64,000 bases of DNA from an uncultured Granulosicoccaceae bacterium (GCA_937922945.1 CAKZUP010000013.1:46368-110367); one strand, 5' to 3'; positions 24,715 through 35,918 are shown, counted from the stretch's first letter. The notes: generated by a model from the sequence alone, not told the origin. Program-made: numbers and translations.

Positions 24715-26274
24715 ATGCCGCAACACCCACATATTTGCATGCTCGCCGCTGAAAACGATGTCATCCCCGGTGCAAAGGTTGGTGGTATCGGTGATGTTGT
24801 GCGCGATATCCCCAAAGCACTTGCGCGAGCCGGTGCAACGGTCAGCGTCATCATTCCAGCTTACAACGCGTTTCACGCATTACCAGGCTCAAGTAAAATC
24901 GCCGAGGCAAACGTGCAATTTGCTGGCAAAGAGCACTCGGTTGCACTGTTTGAATTGTTCGTTAATCGTGACCCGGGCGTTCGTTATCTTGTTCTGCACC
25001 ATCCGGACTTCGGCGCTTGCGGTGCTGGCGAAGTGTATTGCGACGACCCGGCCGACCGGCCCTTCGCAACCGATGCGAGTAAGTTTGCACTGTTTTGTGC
25101 CGGCGCTCTGCAATGCCTCGTGAACCATGCTTTAGGTGAAATTGATGTATTGCACCTACACGATTGGCACGCAGGTTTTGCAGCCGTATTGCGAGAATAC
25201 GATCCTGCTTTTGAGTCGCTCAAATCTGTACGCTGTGTATTGAGCATACATAATCTTGCCATGCAAGGCATCCGCCCTTTTAAAGGCGATGTGTCATCTG
25301 TTGAGTCGTGGTACCCGAATGTGGCCATTAACACCGACATGGTTGCAGATCCGCGTTGGCACAATTGCATTAACCCGATGGCAGCCGCTATCCGTTTGGT
25401 CGACAAGGTTCATACTGTATCGCCAACCTACAGTGTTGAAATTATCCATCCAAACGAACCAGAACGTGGCTTTCATGGTGGTGAAGGTCTCGAACGCGAT
25501 CTACAACAGTGTGCGAACCGAAACGCATTGGTGGGCATTACCAATGGTATTGAATACGGCAAGGTGTTAGAAAAAATGCAGTGGCATACAATGATGGCCA
25601 CGATTGGAGACACACTACTCAGCTGGCTCGGCGAAAACAATTCAGTGAGCACAACCGATTACGTTGCACACCAACGCACACAACAGTGGCTGGCAAGCAA
25701 TCGTCCAAGACACGTGTTTACTAGTGTAGGTCGCTTAACCGAGCAGAAAATGGCCTTACTTCTCACGCCAACTGAAAACAACAGTACTGCACTTGATGAC
25801 ATGCTGATGAGTATGCGCGGTAAAGGCGTGTTCATACTGCTTGGCTCGGGCGATAAGTTGTTAGAGGAGAAATGTCGTCGCAGCGCATCGCAACACCCCA
25901 ATTTTCTGTTTTTGAATCGCTATGCGCAGTCGCTATCGGATATGCTGTTTGCCAATGGCGATGTATTTCTGATGCCCAGCTCATTTGAACCCTGTGGTAT
26001 AAGTCAAATGCTGGCTATGCGGCAAGGACAACCTTGTATCGTGCATGCCGTGGGCGGACTTCGAGACACCGTAGTCGACATGATTGACGGATTTCAATTT
26101 CACGGCAATTCTGTAGCAGAACAGGTCACGCATTTTCAGGACAGTATTCAGAAAGTGATTTCACTTCGAGAGCAACAGCCCGAACTATTCCGAACCATCG
26201 CCGCCAACGCAAGTGAAAAACGCTTCCTTTGGCAAGACAGTGCAGAACAATATTTAAGCGAGTTGTATTCATGA
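24715..26274 (+). CDS. glgA: Glycogen synthase GlgA
   Basis: 519 residues, GT5 ADP-glucose transferase. The N-terminal [13 protein letters not shown] holds the ADP-glucose-binding Lys-x-Gly-Gly motif. [13 protein letters not shown] and [12 protein letters not shown] follow, then the second Rossmann domain with SVGRLTEQK and the catalytic Glu in [23 protein letters not shown] 24715 is the likely start, although its ribosome-binding site is weak. It ends ATGA-overlapping with glgB. There is a 174-base gap after glgC with no clear terminator, so cotranscription is likely. Confidence 0.94.
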   Translation: MPQHPHICMLAAENDVIPGAKVGGIGDVVRDIPKALARAGATVSVIIPAYNAFHALPGSSKIAEANVQFAGKEHSVALFELFVNRDPGVRYLVLHHPDFGACGAGEVYCDDPADRPFATDASKFALFCAGALQCLVNHALGEIDVLHLHDWHAGFAAVLREYDPAFESLKSVRCVLSIHNLAMQGIRPFKGDVSSVESWYPNVAINTDMVADPRWHNCINPMAAAIRLVDKVHTVSPTYSVEIIHPNEPERGFHGGEGLERDLQQCANRNALVGITNGIEYGKVLEKMQWHTMMATIGDTLLSWLGENNSVSTTDYVAHQRTQQWLASNRPRHVFTSVGRLTEQKMALLLTPTENNSTALDDMLMSMRGKGVFILLGSGDKLLEEKCRRSASQHPNFLFLNRYAQSLSDMLFANGDVFLMPSSFEPCGISQMLAMRQGQPCIVHAVGGLRDTVVDMIDGFQFHGNSVAEQVTHFQDSIQKVISLREQQPELFRTIAANASEKRFLWQDSAEQYLSELYS

Positions 26275-28499
26275 GCACGTCACTTGATCCGGTAAACCTA
26301 CAAACAATAGCGCATGGACAATTCGGAGAACCGTTTTCCGTTTTGGGGCCACACCAAAATGAAGCGGGCTGCTGCGTTCGCGCTTATCAGCCACGAGCCA
26401 CATCGGCTGTACTGATCGATTCTGACAACAAAGAATATGCAATGCATCCCATTGCACTAGACGCGTCTTATATCGATGCGCAAACCGGTACGGGTGAGCC
26501 TAGTGGTTTGTTTGAGGTACAACTGAGCGAAAGACCCACAAGCTATAAGCTTGCGTTCAGTAATGAAGAGCACACATGGCAACAATACGATGCGTACGCA
26601 TTTAATTCCGCTATCGGCGAGCTCGACCAGCATTTGTTTGGCGAAGGCACGCACCAACAACTCTATACCATTCTCGGCTCTCATCTGAGCATCATTAACG
26701 GCGTTACTGGCGTACACTTTGGCGTCTGGGCACCCAATGCAAAACGGGTTAGTGTGGTCGGCGAGTTTAATCAATGGGACGGCCGCATGCATGTTATGCG
26801 CAAGCACCCGGCAACCGGTATATGGGATATTTTCGTTCCTGAACTACACAACAATACGTTGTACAAATACGAAATTGTCAGTGATACAGGTGCCGTGTTA
26901 CCGCTTAAGAACGACCCTTATGCACCCTACTTCGAACAGCCTCCGGGCAATGCATCCATCGTTTTTCAAAGCCAGTTTATCTGGTCTGATGAAAAGTATC
27001 TGAAGCGTAAAGCAAAGCTTAACCCCATTGAAACTCCAATGGCGATTTATGAAGTTCACGCAGGTTCCTGGCGACCCAATGCCGATGGCAGAGTGCAATC
27101 TTACAGAGAACTGGCCGACACGCTTATTCCTTACGTGGTTGAAAATCAGTTCACCCACATAGAGCTTATGCCCATCACGGAACACCCGTTTACCGGTTCC
27201 TGGGGTTATCAACCCATTGGCTTATTTGCGCCAACTTCACGCTTTGGCAGCCCCGACGACTTCCGTTATTTCGTCGACCAATGTCACGCAGAAGATATCG
27301 GGGTCATTGTCGATTGGGTACCGGCACATTTTCCAACAGATGAGCACGGTCTTGGGTTGTTCGATGGCACGCACTTGTACGAACACGCAGACCCAAAGCA
27401 AGGCTTTCATCAGGATTGGGAAACACTCATCTTCAACTATGGTCGGCGGGAAGTGGCCAACTACCTCTACAGTAACGCGGTTTACTGGATTAAAGAATTT
27501 CATCTGGATGGACTGCGAGTCGATGCCGTTGCATCCATGCTGTACCTTGACTATTCGCGTGAAGAGGGTCAGTGGATTCCAAACGAGCAAGGCGGCAGAG
27601 AAAATCTGGATGCAATAGCGTTTTTAAAACGCATGAACGAACTGGTACATGCTGAGGGTGGAATAACACTGGCAGAAGAATCAACCTCGTTCCCAGGCGT
27701 TAGTCATCCAACTGATGCAAACGGATTAGGCTTTACGTTTAAATGGAATATGGGCTGGATGCACGATACTTTAGAGTACTTGAGCAAGGACCCTGCTTAC
27801 CGGAAATACCACCATAACAGTCTGACATTTGGCATGGTGTACGCATTCAGTGAAAATTTCTGCCTACCCATCTCGCACGACGAAGTCGTCTATGGAAAGG
27901 GCTCCTTATTGAACAAAATGCCCGGCGATGAGTGGCAACGATTTGCCAATTTGCGTGCCTGTTTTGCCTATATGTATTTGTACCCCGGGAAAAAGTTAAC
28001 CTTCATGGGCAGTGAAATCGGCCAACCTGAAGAATGGTCGCACGACGGAAGTATCAACTGGGGACTGCTCGAGCACGAGCCTCATCGAAAAATGTTGTCA
28101 TTGGTGCGTGATCTCAACAACCTTTATCAAACACAAGCCTCACTGCACGAAGGCGATTGTCGGGGCGATGGTTTCGAGTGGATAGATTGCAACGATGCCG
28201 ATCAAAGTGTGGTGAGTTTTTATCGTTTTGCAAAAGAAGACCGCTCCAACGCAACCATTGCGGTGTGCAATTTCACTCCAATACCGCGTCAGGACTATCA
28301 GATAGGAGCCAACGAGCCTGGTGAGTATATTGAAGTGCTCAATACAGATGCTGCGTACTATGGCGGTAGCGACATGGGCAACCTGGGACGCGTGGCCAGC
28401 CAACCAATACCCTGTCACGATCGCCCGCATTCACTGTCCCTGACACTGCCTCCATTAAGCGTGATCGTGCTGCGCAAATACGCAACGACGATCGATTGA
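26271..28499 (+). CDS. glgB: 1,4-alpha-glucan branching enzyme GlgB
   Basis: 742 residues from ATG 26271, which overlaps the glgA stop (ATGA). The frame also opens at 26229, but that part is not family-like. GH13 enzyme creating alpha-1,6 branches. An N-terminal domain and CBM48 ([22 protein letters not shown]) precede the barrel with [11 protein letters not shown], nucleophile Asp in [14 protein letters not shown], Glu in [11 protein letters not shown], and the third Asp in [14 protein letters not shown], then a C-terminal all-beta domain. Length matches E. coli GlgB closely. Confidence 0.97.
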   Translation: MSTSLDPVNLQTIAHGQFGEPFSVLGPHQNEAGCCVRAYQPRATSAVLIDSDNKEYAMHPIALDASYIDAQTGTGEPSGLFEVQLSERPTSYKLAFSNEEHTWQQYDAYAFNSAIGELDQHLFGEGTHQQLYTILGSHLSIINGVTGVHFGVWAPNAKRVSVVGEFNQWDGRMHVMRKHPATGIWDIFVPELHNNTLYKYEIVSDTGAVLPLKNDPYAPYFEQPPGNASIVFQSQFIWSDEKYLKRKAKLNPIETPMAIYEVHAGSWRPNADGRVQSYRELADTLIPYVVENQFTHIELMPITEHPFTGSWGYQPIGLFAPTSRFGSPDDFRYFVDQCHAEDIGVIVDWVPAHFPTDEHGLGLFDGTHLYEHADPKQGFHQDWETLIFNYGRREVANYLYSNAVYWIKEFHLDGLRVDAVASMLYLDYSREEGQWIPNEQGGRENLDAIAFLKRMNELVHAEGGITLAEESTSFPGVSHPTDANGLGFTFKWNMGWMHDTLEYLSKDPAYRKYHHNSLTFGMVYAFSENFCLPISHDEVVYGKGSLLNKMPGDEWQRFANLRACFAYMYLYPGKKLTFMGSEIGQPEEWSHDGSINWGLLEHEPHRKMLSLVRDLNNLYQTQASLHEGDCRGDGFEWIDCNDADQSVVSFYRFAKEDRSNATIAVCNFTPIPRQDYQIGANEPGEYIEVLNTDAAYYGGSDMGNLGRVASQPIPCHDRPHSLSLTLPPLSVIVLRKYATTID

Positions 28500-28515
28500 C
28501 ACTTTTAAACCAAAC

Positions 28516-28538
28516 CGCGCCCAATCTTGACGGGCGCG
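28516..28538. terminator. GC-rich hairpin after glgB
   Basis: CGCGCCC (28516-28522) pairs with GGGCGCG (28532-28538) around a 9-base loop, 17 bases after the glgB stop. No T-run, so a terminator only by position. Confidence 0.4.
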
Positions 28539-28687
28539 CGTTGAACAAAGTCCGACACGTCGATCTGCACTATATATCCTTCTTCGCTGCGACGGCAAAG
28601 CCAACACTTCAACGTTAAGTTTCGCGCGCACCATTAACCTTGTTACAATTCGTACGTTATGTTGACTAGCCGAAGATCATCACACCT

Positions 28688-30346
28688 ATGAAATCATTGC
28701 TTGCTCTGTTGTTGCTTGGCCTGGCACTGGGTTTTGGATATTGGAAAACGCAGCACCCTGAAGCCACAGTCGACGATATCGCTGCCGGTGCAACTGGCAA
28801 TGTCGATCGAATCAAAACAGGGTTTGCAGCGTTTGCAGATGCAGGCGCTGGCCAAGACGAGATTGCTGGCCGGTTGGATACCATCGAGGCGGAATTGGTT
28901 GAAACCCAGAAGGCGATCGATCCCGCGGCAACGCAATCACGCATTGCATCGCTTGAAGCGGCGTTGGTTCAAACACAAGAGTCAGCAGCAGACCCTAACG
29001 TTATCAATGGCAGACTCACGGATGCCGAAAGACGACTTTCTGCTTCAGAGTCCAAATTTTCTGACTATGAGCAATCGCTGCAATCACTCAGCGGTACAGT
29101 GAATTCATCGCTACGCGCATCAGTCGACTCCATGACAGCCACCAGCGATGCCACTTCAGCTCAAGTGTCAGCCATCGAAGGCAGACTTGAGCTGCTGGCA
29201 CGACGTATCGAAGAGCAGTCTGAGCAGTTCAACGCCGAAAGTATCAACGCATCACTTGCCAGCCTTGAAAGCACTATCGCCAATCTTAACGATGAGCAGC
29301 TTCGCACCAGTAGCGAACAGCAAGTTGAGTTGGCGGGCATGAACGAGAAAATCAATGCGTTCGAGGCGCGTCTGAATACCTTGTCATCCAGTGCCAGCAA
29401 TGGTCAGGAAGACGCCGTTGCCAGCATAAATGCGCAAATTGATCAGCGTATTGCGTCATTGGAAGACAAACTCAACACCACTAATTCAGACTCTTTACGC
29501 ATTGAGTCAATGACCAATGAGCTATCAGCCTCTCGCGTGAAAGTACAGGCGTTAGAGCAGAATCTGTCTGACACAAACAATCAACTTGCCACTCTGACAC
29601 GCAGCTTAAACAGCCTGAAAACACAGTCTGAATCCAGTTCAATCGACGACCAGCAGGCGCAAATTCGCGATCAACTTTCGCAGCTTCAAAATCAAATGAG
29701 TCAAGCCAGTGAGAACACCAATGTGGCAGACCTGACTAACGCGCTTCAGGCAACCAGAGATCGCATTAATACACTTGAACAGCGCGTAGTTGATTTACCC
29801 GCCTCATCTTCTGCCGCCAACGACGCAACACAGGCTCAAAGTGCACTTGAAGCACAAATAGCCGCACTGGAAAACAAGTTAGCCAATATCGAAGCTGCGC
29901 CAAACCCAACGCTTGCCAATACCATTTCAGAAGTTGAGGAGAAAGTCAGCGAGTTAGCTTCTAAAGGCTATGTGACTCAAGAAGAACTTAAAGCGCAACA
30001 GGAAGCGAAAAGCATTGAGTACAAAATCTATTTCGAACGCAACAGTACGGCGATTACCGAAGATGCGAGCAAAGTCCTGAATTCGTTTATTGCGCAGGAA
30101 AAGAACCGCACAACCGGTGTATCCATTTACGGTTTTACAGATCGACGTGGGTCTGCGGTATACAACCAGAGACTCGCGCTGCAACGTGCAACCAATGTAC
30201 GCTCGTACCTGATTCAAAACGGTTTTAGTTACACGAAAATCAAATCGCTCAGCGGTATCGGAGAAGATGCAGCCGCCGCAGAACAACCCGACGGTGAAGA
30301 GGATGCTCAACAGCGTGCAGTGGTTCTATACGCTCTGCAGCCGTAA
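28688..30346 (+). CDS. OmpA-family protein with long coiled coil
   Basis: 552 residues. An N-terminal hydrophobic segment (KSLLALLLLGLALGFGYWK) anchors or exports the protein. About 370 residues of heptad-like, Gln/Ser/Asp-rich sequence follow (repeated IASLE, LNTLS, RINTLEQRV), predicted coiled coil. The C-terminal OmpA-like domain (IEYKIYFERNSTAITEDASKVL, then YGFTDRRGSAVYNQRLALQRATNVRSYL) has the Asp and Arg that grip peptidoglycan diaminopimelate. It probably spans the periplasm, tethering membrane to cell wall. It is 41 bases upstream of pncA, so the two may be cotranscribed. Confidence 0.85.
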   Translation: MKSLLALLLLGLALGFGYWKTQHPEATVDDIAAGATGNVDRIKTGFAAFADAGAGQDEIAGRLDTIEAELVETQKAIDPAATQSRIASLEAALVQTQESAADPNVINGRLTDAERRLSASESKFSDYEQSLQSLSGTVNSSLRASVDSMTATSDATSAQVSAIEGRLELLARRIEEQSEQFNAESINASLASLESTIANLNDEQLRTSSEQQVELAGMNEKINAFEARLNTLSSSASNGQEDAVASINAQIDQRIASLEDKLNTTNSDSLRIESMTNELSASRVKVQALEQNLSDTNNQLATLTRSLNSLKTQSESSSIDDQQAQIRDQLSQLQNQMSQASENTNVADLTNALQATRDRINTLEQRVVDLPASSSAANDATQAQSALEAQIAALENKLANIEAAPNPTLANTISEVEEKVSELASKGYVTQEELKAQQEAKSIEYKIYFERNSTAITEDASKVLNSFIAQEKNRTTGVSIYGFTDRRGSAVYNQRLALQRATNVRSYLIQNGFSYTKIKSLSGIGEDAAAAEQPDGEEDAQQRAVVLYALQP

Positions 30347-30387
30347 GAACAAGCCCATTCGCTCCTTGATAAAATCTGGGTATTAAC

Positions 30388-31002
30388 ATGGAATTGAACA
30401 CCTCCAACACCGATTGCCTGCTCATTATCGATGTGCAGAATGATTTCTGCAGTGGCGGCGCATTAGCCGTACCAGACGCAGATTCGGTGGTGGCCAGTAT
30501 CAACCAACTGAGCCAGCAATTCGATAATGTCGTTGCCACTCAAGACTGGCATCCGCCACAGCACTCTTCTTTTGCCAGTGTGCACAGTGGCCGTTCGCCA
30601 ATGGATCAAATCGATATGCCATACGGCCCTCAAACACTCTGGCCAGACCATTGTATTCAGGGCAGTCACGGCGCTGAGTTTCATGCAGACTTAACAATGC
30701 ATGCTGTGCAGAATATTATTCGCAAAGGCTTCAGACAACCAATTGATTCTTACTCTGCGTTTTTCGAGAACGACCACACGACCACTACTGGGTTGAGTGG
30801 CTATCTGAAAGAGCGCGGTATAAAACGCGTTTATTGTGTTGGCCTTGCATTGGATTTTTGCGTGCGCTTTTCAGCAGAAGATGCGCGTAAAGAAGGGTTT
30901 GAAACCGTGGTGATAGAAAATGCCTGCCGAGGTATCGATATAGACGGTTCGGTAGATGCAGCTCGACAAGCCATGCTGGAGTGTGGAGTCAGCCTGGTAT
31001 AG
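30388..31002 (+). CDS. pncA: Nicotinamidase PncA
   Basis: 204 residues, cysteine hydrolase converting nicotinamide to nicotinate for NAD salvage. The catalytic triad is visible: Asp15 (IIDVQNDF), Lys113 (RKGF) and Cys158 (LALDFCV). Metal-binding residues are likely Asp53, His55 and His59 (TQDWHPPQH). Length and motif spacing match PncA closely. It follows the OmpA-like gene by 41 bases. Cytoplasmic. Confidence 0.93.
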   Translation: MELNTSNTDCLLIIDVQNDFCSGGALAVPDADSVVASINQLSQQFDNVVATQDWHPPQHSSFASVHSGRSPMDQIDMPYGPQTLWPDHCIQGSHGAEFHADLTMHAVQNIIRKGFRQPIDSYSAFFENDHTTTTGLSGYLKERGIKRVYCVGLALDFCVRFSAEDARKEGFETVVIENACRGIDIDGSVDAARQAMLECGVSLV

Positions 31003-31019
31003 CCGGAACAACCGATGCA

Positions 31020-31904
31020 CTAATCGTTGACAACGTACTGCAACGCATGTGTTGCATCTTCATCGGGTAAACAACCCAAGCCAATCGAGCCACGCCCCTT
31101 GAGAACGATGGTTTCTCTGCGCACAAATAACGGGGCTTCACCCACCCGGTGAATGTAAGTACCGTTGGTGCTGGTATCGGAGATTTCAATCTGACCAGCG
31201 CTCCACTCCAACTGAGCATGTTGCCGGCTGACGCGATCACCATCGACACTTAGCGTGCATTGGTTGTCGCGGCCAATGGTGAGCACAGAGGAATGTTTGG
31301 TTAATTGGTGTACTTGGCCCTGTCTGGATAGCTCCAGACTTGCCTGATCATTCACGCTAAGTGGCGCGCTTCCGGACGGTGCAATGCGAGTGTGCAAAGC
31401 CGTATCGGCTTCCCATGTCAGGCGATAGACACCCAAGGGCTCAGTGATACCCTTAACCTGGATAGTGTCCAACAAGTTGGCGCGGTGTCGGTGAGCATCG
31501 GAGAGTTGGGAAATGCAGGTGTCAGTGGCGGTAATTTCATCAGGTTTTGCAAACGATGCAACCCGCGCCGCGATGTTTACTGCGTTGCCGTAAACATCGC
31601 CCTTGTCAGCGATAACAGGGCCGAAATGAAACCCGACGCGAACCGCCAAGGGTGTCTGTTTGTGCAGCTCTTGCATCTCGCTGGCCGCCTGCAAAGCAGC
31701 ATCACAATCGCCAAAACTTGCCAGTGTAGAATCACCCACCGTACGCAACACGCTGCCACCGTGCAATTGCACAGCATGCGCCATGAAAGCAAGACTTTCC
31801 GCCACCCTGCGGTGGGCTTCAACATCGCCCACGGTTTCATAGAGTTTCGTGCTGCCAGCGATATCAGCGAACAAAATTGCCAGAGTTTGCTGCGTTTCGA
31901 CCAT
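31020..31904 (-). CDS. Class III adenylate/guanylate cyclase with FHA domain
   Basis: 294 residues from ATG 31904 (the frame extends to 32048, but the extra 48 residues lack family character). The N-terminal cyclase domain has TLAILFADIAGST with the first metal Asp, then VGDSTLASF with the second, and a conserved VYGNAVNIAARV. The C-terminal 100 residues form a forkhead-associated domain (LTIGRDNQCTLSVDGDRVSRQHAQLEW, then SDTSTNGTYI) that reads phosphothreonine. No membrane segment is seen, so the cyclase would be soluble and probably responds to Ser/Thr kinase signalling. No kinase is in the window. Convergent with pncA, divergent from the 2OG oxygenase. Confidence 0.85.
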   Translation of the reverse strand: MVETQQTLAILFADIAGSTKLYETVGDVEAHRRVAESLAFMAHAVQLHGGSVLRTVGDSTLASFGDCDAALQAASEMQELHKQTPLAVRVGFHFGPVIADKGDVYGNAVNIAARVASFAKPDEITATDTCISQLSDAHRHRANLLDTIQVKGITEPLGVYRLTWEADTALHTRIAPSGSAPLSVNDQASLELSRQGQVHQLTKHSSVLTIGRDNQCTLSVDGDRVSRQHAQLEWSAGQIEISDTSTNGTYIHRVGEAPLFVRRETIVLKGRGSIGLGCLPDEDATHALQYVVND

Positions 31905-32084
31905 TGTTGTGATTAGTGTTCGTGCAAAAATTGGTTGCAAGGCTGCTGCCTGGCGACGATACCGACGACTTACTGTACCGTTCACATAGTAGCGCAGAGC
32001 GCCAACCAGAAGCAAAGCTTGCGCAGCTGTTCTGTTACCATGGGCCATGAGATGTTAACCGGCAAAGGGCCAGCAGGAAACCAC

Positions 32085-32927
32085 ATGGGCGAGTTAGTTG
32101 CAGTTGATTACACAGCGGCCGATGCCGACGAAAAATTCGTGCAATCGCTGAAGGAGACCGGTTTTGGTGTCCTGAAAAATCATCCCATTCCAGAATCAAC
32201 CGTTAACGCCATATATCAAAGCTGGTTTGGTTTTTTTGGTAGCGACGAAAAGCAAAACTACCTGTTCGACCCGAAAAAGTTCGACGGCTTTTTTCCAACC
32301 ACGATGGCCGAAACCGCAAAGGGTCATACTATTCGGGATATTAAAGAGTATTATCACTTCTATCCTTGGGGCCGCTGCCCGGACGGACTGAAGCAAGAGT
32401 TAGACAGCTATTACGCAAACGCAATTAACCTGGCCTCGACGCTTCTCAGTTGGGTTGAGAAGCACACGCCAAGCGATGTTGCCAAAGGGTTTAGCGAGCC
32501 ACTATCAAATATGATTCAGGGCAGTGATCAATCGCTTCTACGTGTATTGCACTACCCGCCTCTACCTGACGATGTAGACCCCGGTGCTATCCGTGCCAGT
32601 GCTCACGAAGACATCAATTTACTCACGATACTGCCAGCGGCAAATGAGCCGGGCTTGCAAGTACAAAAACAAGATGGGTCCTGGTTAAATGTACCGTGCG
32701 ACTTCGGGAATTTAATTATCAACGTAGGCGACATGTTACAAGAGGCGTCGGGAACCTATTTTCCAAGCACCACTCATCGTGTCATAAACCCTGAAGGTTC
32801 GAACGCCAGAAAATCAAGAATTTCGTTACCGCTATTTCTACACCCTCGTCCTGATGTAACGCTCTCGGAACGCTACACCGCCGGTTCGTACTTAGCAGAG
32901 CGACTCGCAGAGCTGCGCGGCAGCTAA
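32085..32927 (+). CDS. 2-oxoglutarate/Fe(II) oxygenase, isopenicillin-N-synthase-like
   Basis: 280 residues from ATG 32085, preceded by AGGAAA at a good distance; upstream starts (31935, 32040, 32052) are less likely. The N-terminal DIOX_N-type region (FVQSLKETGFGVLKNHPIP) leads to the jelly-roll with the iron ligands His-x-Asp in SAHEDINLLT and the distal His in STTHRVINP. RISLPLFLHP carries the Arg that binds 2-oxoglutarate. The substrate is not known; relatives hydroxylate or cyclise small molecules. Convergent with the antiporter gene. Confidence 0.88.
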   Translation: MGELVAVDYTAADADEKFVQSLKETGFGVLKNHPIPESTVNAIYQSWFGFFGSDEKQNYLFDPKKFDGFFPTTMAETAKGHTIRDIKEYYHFYPWGRCPDGLKQELDSYYANAINLASTLLSWVEKHTPSDVAKGFSEPLSNMIQGSDQSLLRVLHYPPLPDDVDPGAIRASAHEDINLLTILPAANEPGLQVQKQDGSWLNVPCDFGNLIINVGDMLQEASGTYFPSTTHRVINPEGSNARKSRISLPLFLHPRPDVTLSERYTAGSYLAERLAELRGS

Positions 32928-32951
32928 GCGAACGGTGAGCGCCGCGAGAAG

Positions 32952-34523
32952 CTAAGTTCTGGATTCAAATTGGCGCAGGCAATGCAGCGCAAAATCCCTG
33001 CCGGCCTCTTCATAAAGATTGAAAGAGATACACCCCATAGATTCCAGTTGCTCTTTGTGGTCTGCAAATCGCGCAGCAACCGCGAGTTGACCTGTGTAGC
33101 CAAGCTCTTTGGCCAGTTCAACGATTTGCAGGTTCTCTCGGTGATTGCTGAGTCCAACTAAAATTAATTCGCAATTCGCAAGGCCTGTACGTTCCCAGAA
33201 ATCGCGATCGGATGCGTCGCCATGAACGCAATTAAAGCCATCGTCTTTTAGTGCAGTCGCACGCGAAAAACGCTCCTCAATACCCACCATCGATTGACGC
33301 CCGGATAGCTGTAACGCTTCGTAGGCATTACGACCTACTCGCCCCATACCCAAAACGGCGGTATCGGCTTGACCCAGCGTCCCGATTTCTTCTTCCGGCA
33401 AACGCGCGTCCCGCTCATAGCGAGTGAGTTTTGAGCGGTATACAAGGTAGAGCCGATGCACTTGCTTGTTTACTGGCGTGGCTATAAAGAACGACATTGC
33501 CATGGCCAACGTAAGCGTGGTTACCCAATCAGCGCTGAGCATGCCGGCTTGCACTGAGGCTGCAGCAACAATAAGCCCAAATTCACTGTAATTAAACAGC
33601 AACATGCCAGAGAACCATGCGGTACGGGCGCGAAGACCGAATAGCACGAAAAATGAAAAGTAAATTAAGGGCCTTAGAACCAATAGCAGGCAAAGCACGC
33701 AGGCAACGCCAATCATAATCAGTGACGGGAACCCGTAGTAACCGATTTGCAGAAAGAAACCAATGAGGAGCAGGTTTTTTAAACCGTCGAGCTTGTCGTG
33801 CAATTCCTTGGCTTTTTGCTTATCGGCGGTGGCCACCAACACGCCCATTAACAACGCACCAAGACCGCCTTTTATCTGAACAAACTCAAACAATTCAGCC
33901 ATAGTTAACGCGAAGGCAACGCCACTGAATAACAGCAACTCGCCATGGCCGATGGCTCGCATCATCCGTTTCAAAAACGGCTGAATAAAAAACAGCAACA
34001 ATAAGCCCAGTGCCCATGGGGTTGGGTATTTGCCAGATGCGACACCCAGAAATACCACTGCCATGATGTCCTGCACCACCAGCACACCGATTGCAATAGA
34101 CGCATAAAACGACGCAGACTCACCGCGTTCTTCACATATTTTTACGGCGAAAACAGTACTGGAGAACGACAAAGCAAACGCCAATGCCCAGGCAGATGCA
34201 GACGAGTTAAGCGCCAGTGGTTCGTATAGAGTGCCCACGATAAGTATCACAGCCGCCGTTAGCGGTACAGCGACAACCATGTGCAACAGGGCCGAGCCCC
34301 AAACGTATTTTGGCTTTAACGCGCTGATCGATAACTTCAAGCCAATAGTGAACAGTAATAAATTCACACCAGCATCAGCTAAAGGCGCAAGACTTTCACC
34401 CGAGCCAAAATGTAACGCAGAGGCGACAAAGCCTGCAAGCAAATAGCCAAGCATAGGCGGGTATCCCGCCCGCCGCATTAAGAGACCGGCGGCAAAAGCC
34501 AATACGAGAACAACGGGGTCCAT
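32952..34523 (-). CDS. CPA2-family monovalent cation/proton antiporter with RCK N-domain
   Basis: 523 residues. About twelve hydrophobic segments in the first 370 residues (GYPPMLGYLLAGFVASAL, GVLVVQDIMAVVFLG), then a cytoplasmic Rossmann RCK/TrkA-N domain beginning ADTAVLGMGRVGRNAYEAL with GMGRVG as nucleotide loop. Resembles the KefB/YbaL group that exports K+ or exchanges it for H+. No TrkA-C domain follows. It lies 17 bases downstream of the M20 hydrolase gene and may share its transcript. Confidence 0.87.
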   Translation of the reverse strand: MDPVVLVLAFAAGLLMRRAGYPPMLGYLLAGFVASALHFGSGESLAPLADAGVNLLLFTIGLKLSISALKPKYVWGSALLHMVVAVPLTAAVILIVGTLYEPLALNSSASAWALAFALSFSSTVFAVKICEERGESASFYASIAIGVLVVQDIMAVVFLGVASGKYPTPWALGLLLLFFIQPFLKRMMRAIGHGELLLFSGVAFALTMAELFEFVQIKGGLGALLMGVLVATADKQKAKELHDKLDGLKNLLLIGFFLQIGYYGFPSLIMIGVACVLCLLLVLRPLIYFSFFVLFGLRARTAWFSGMLLFNYSEFGLIVAAASVQAGMLSADWVTTLTLAMAMSFFIATPVNKQVHRLYLVYRSKLTRYERDARLPEEEIGTLGQADTAVLGMGRVGRNAYEALQLSGRQSMVGIEERFSRATALKDDGFNCVHGDASDRDFWERTGLANCELILVGLSNHRENLQIVELAKELGYTGQLAVAARFADHKEQLESMGCISFNLYEEAGRDFALHCLRQFESRT

Positions 34524-34540
34524 AATGTCAGGTCAGTATG

Positions 34541-35725
34541 TTAGAGCGGCATTGACGCTTCGACCAGTTTAATCCAATAGCTGCTGCCAAACTGAATGAT
34601 GTCGTCGTTAAAATTATACTGTGGGTGATGCAACGATGCTGACTCACCGTTGCCAACGAAAATAAACGCGCCCGGACGTGCGTTTAACATGAAAGAAAAA
34701 TCTTCAGCGCCCATCATTGGCGCAATATTGTCATCGACATGACTTTCGCCAACAATGGCTCGCGCAGCATCGGCGGCGATGAGCGCTTCTTCATCATGAT
34801 TTATCGTAGCCGGGTAGTCGCGTTTGTAATTGATCTCTGCGCTGGCACCGTAGGCTTTGGCGGTTTGATTAATCACATTTGTTAAATGCAACTCGACCGC
34901 ATCCTGTACCGCTGGCAGTAAGGTTCTGACAGTGCCTTTTAACTTCACCGTTTGCGGTATGACATTATAGCTATCGTTATCACCCTGCACCGATGTAATG
35001 GAAACAACAACCGATTCCAGTGGGTTAATATGCCGCGACGCAATGTGCTGTAGAGCAGAAATGACCTCGGCTGCCACCAACATCGTATCCACGCACAAGT
35101 GCGGCATGGCAGCATGACCACCCTTGCCACTAATCGTTATATCGAGTGTATCAGCGGCTGCCATGATCGGACCCGTTCGCACACCAAATTGCCCAACCGG
35201 CATGTTGGGTAAGTTATGCATGCCATACACTCTCTGTATGTCGAAGCGCTCCATGAGCCCATCATTGACCATTTCCCGGCCACCGGCGCCGAGTTCTTCT
35301 GCCGGTTGAAAAATGACAACTGCGGTGCCATCGAATTGTCTTGTCTCACACAAGACTTGCGCAGCGCCCAGCAACATGGCGGTGTGCCCATCGTGGCCGC
35401 ACGCATGCATTTTTCCACCCTCTTTAGACGCGTAGGGCAGCTCGGTTGCCTCATGAATTGGCAACGCATCCATATCCGCTCGCAATCCGACACACAGGCC
35501 CGAGCCGCTGGCTCGCCCTCTGATGACACCCACAACACCGGTACGCCCTACGCCCTCTACCACGTCATCTGCGCCGAAACTGCGCAATTTGTCCGCCACT
35601 AGCGCTGCCGTGCGATGAACATCGTATTCAAGCTCTGGATGCTGATGTATATCCCGACGCCATTGTGTAATGTCACCAATTAGCGGCGTTACTCTGGCAT
35701 CGACTTCATTCGTCGGCATCGACAT
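34541..35725 (-). CDS. M20-family amidohydrolase (hippurate/IAA-amide hydrolase type)
   Basis: 394 residues. Metal ligands and catalytic residues are visible: MHACGHDGHTAMLLGAA (Cys/His pairs), then FQPAEELGAGGREMV with the catalytic Glu pair, the HNLPNMPVG block, and a C-terminal GAEDFSFML. A central dimerisation insert lies at about residues 190-305. Such enzymes cleave N-acyl amino acids, e.g. hippurate or N-acetyl-amino acids. The exact substrate is open. Cytoplasmic. Directly upstream of the antiporter gene. Confidence 0.9.
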   Translation of the reverse strand: MSMPTNEVDARVTPLIGDITQWRRDIHQHPELEYDVHRTAALVADKLRSFGADDVVEGVGRTGVVGVIRGRASGSGLCVGLRADMDALPIHEATELPYASKEGGKMHACGHDGHTAMLLGAAQVLCETRQFDGTAVVIFQPAEELGAGGREMVNDGLMERFDIQRVYGMHNLPNMPVGQFGVRTGPIMAAADTLDITISGKGGHAAMPHLCVDTMLVAAEVISALQHIASRHINPLESVVVSITSVQGDNDSYNVIPQTVKLKGTVRTLLPAVQDAVELHLTNVINQTAKAYGASAEINYKRDYPATINHDEEALIAADAARAIVGESHVDDNIAPMMGAEDFSFMLNARPGAFIFVGNGESASLHHPQYNFNDDIIQFGSSYWIKLVEASMPL

Positions 35726-35918
35726 AGCTTGATCCTCCGCCGGCGAAAAGTCGGCAGTTAGCGGTGAAACTGGTTAAATAGCGTTACGCATACGGGCATT
35801 ACACGTGATCCGTCGCCAGAATAATGGCTTGATCACACACCGAAAAACGGGTTGTTTTAATAGTTTAGACGCAACAGCACCGGATCTTGTAAAATACTTC
35901 CACCAAGGCGTCACGAAT

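Noticed and set aside
31935..32084. Upstream start for the 2OG oxygenase
   Set aside because: The extra residues are not family-like and overlap the cyclase region; ATG 32085 has AGGAAA at a proper distance.
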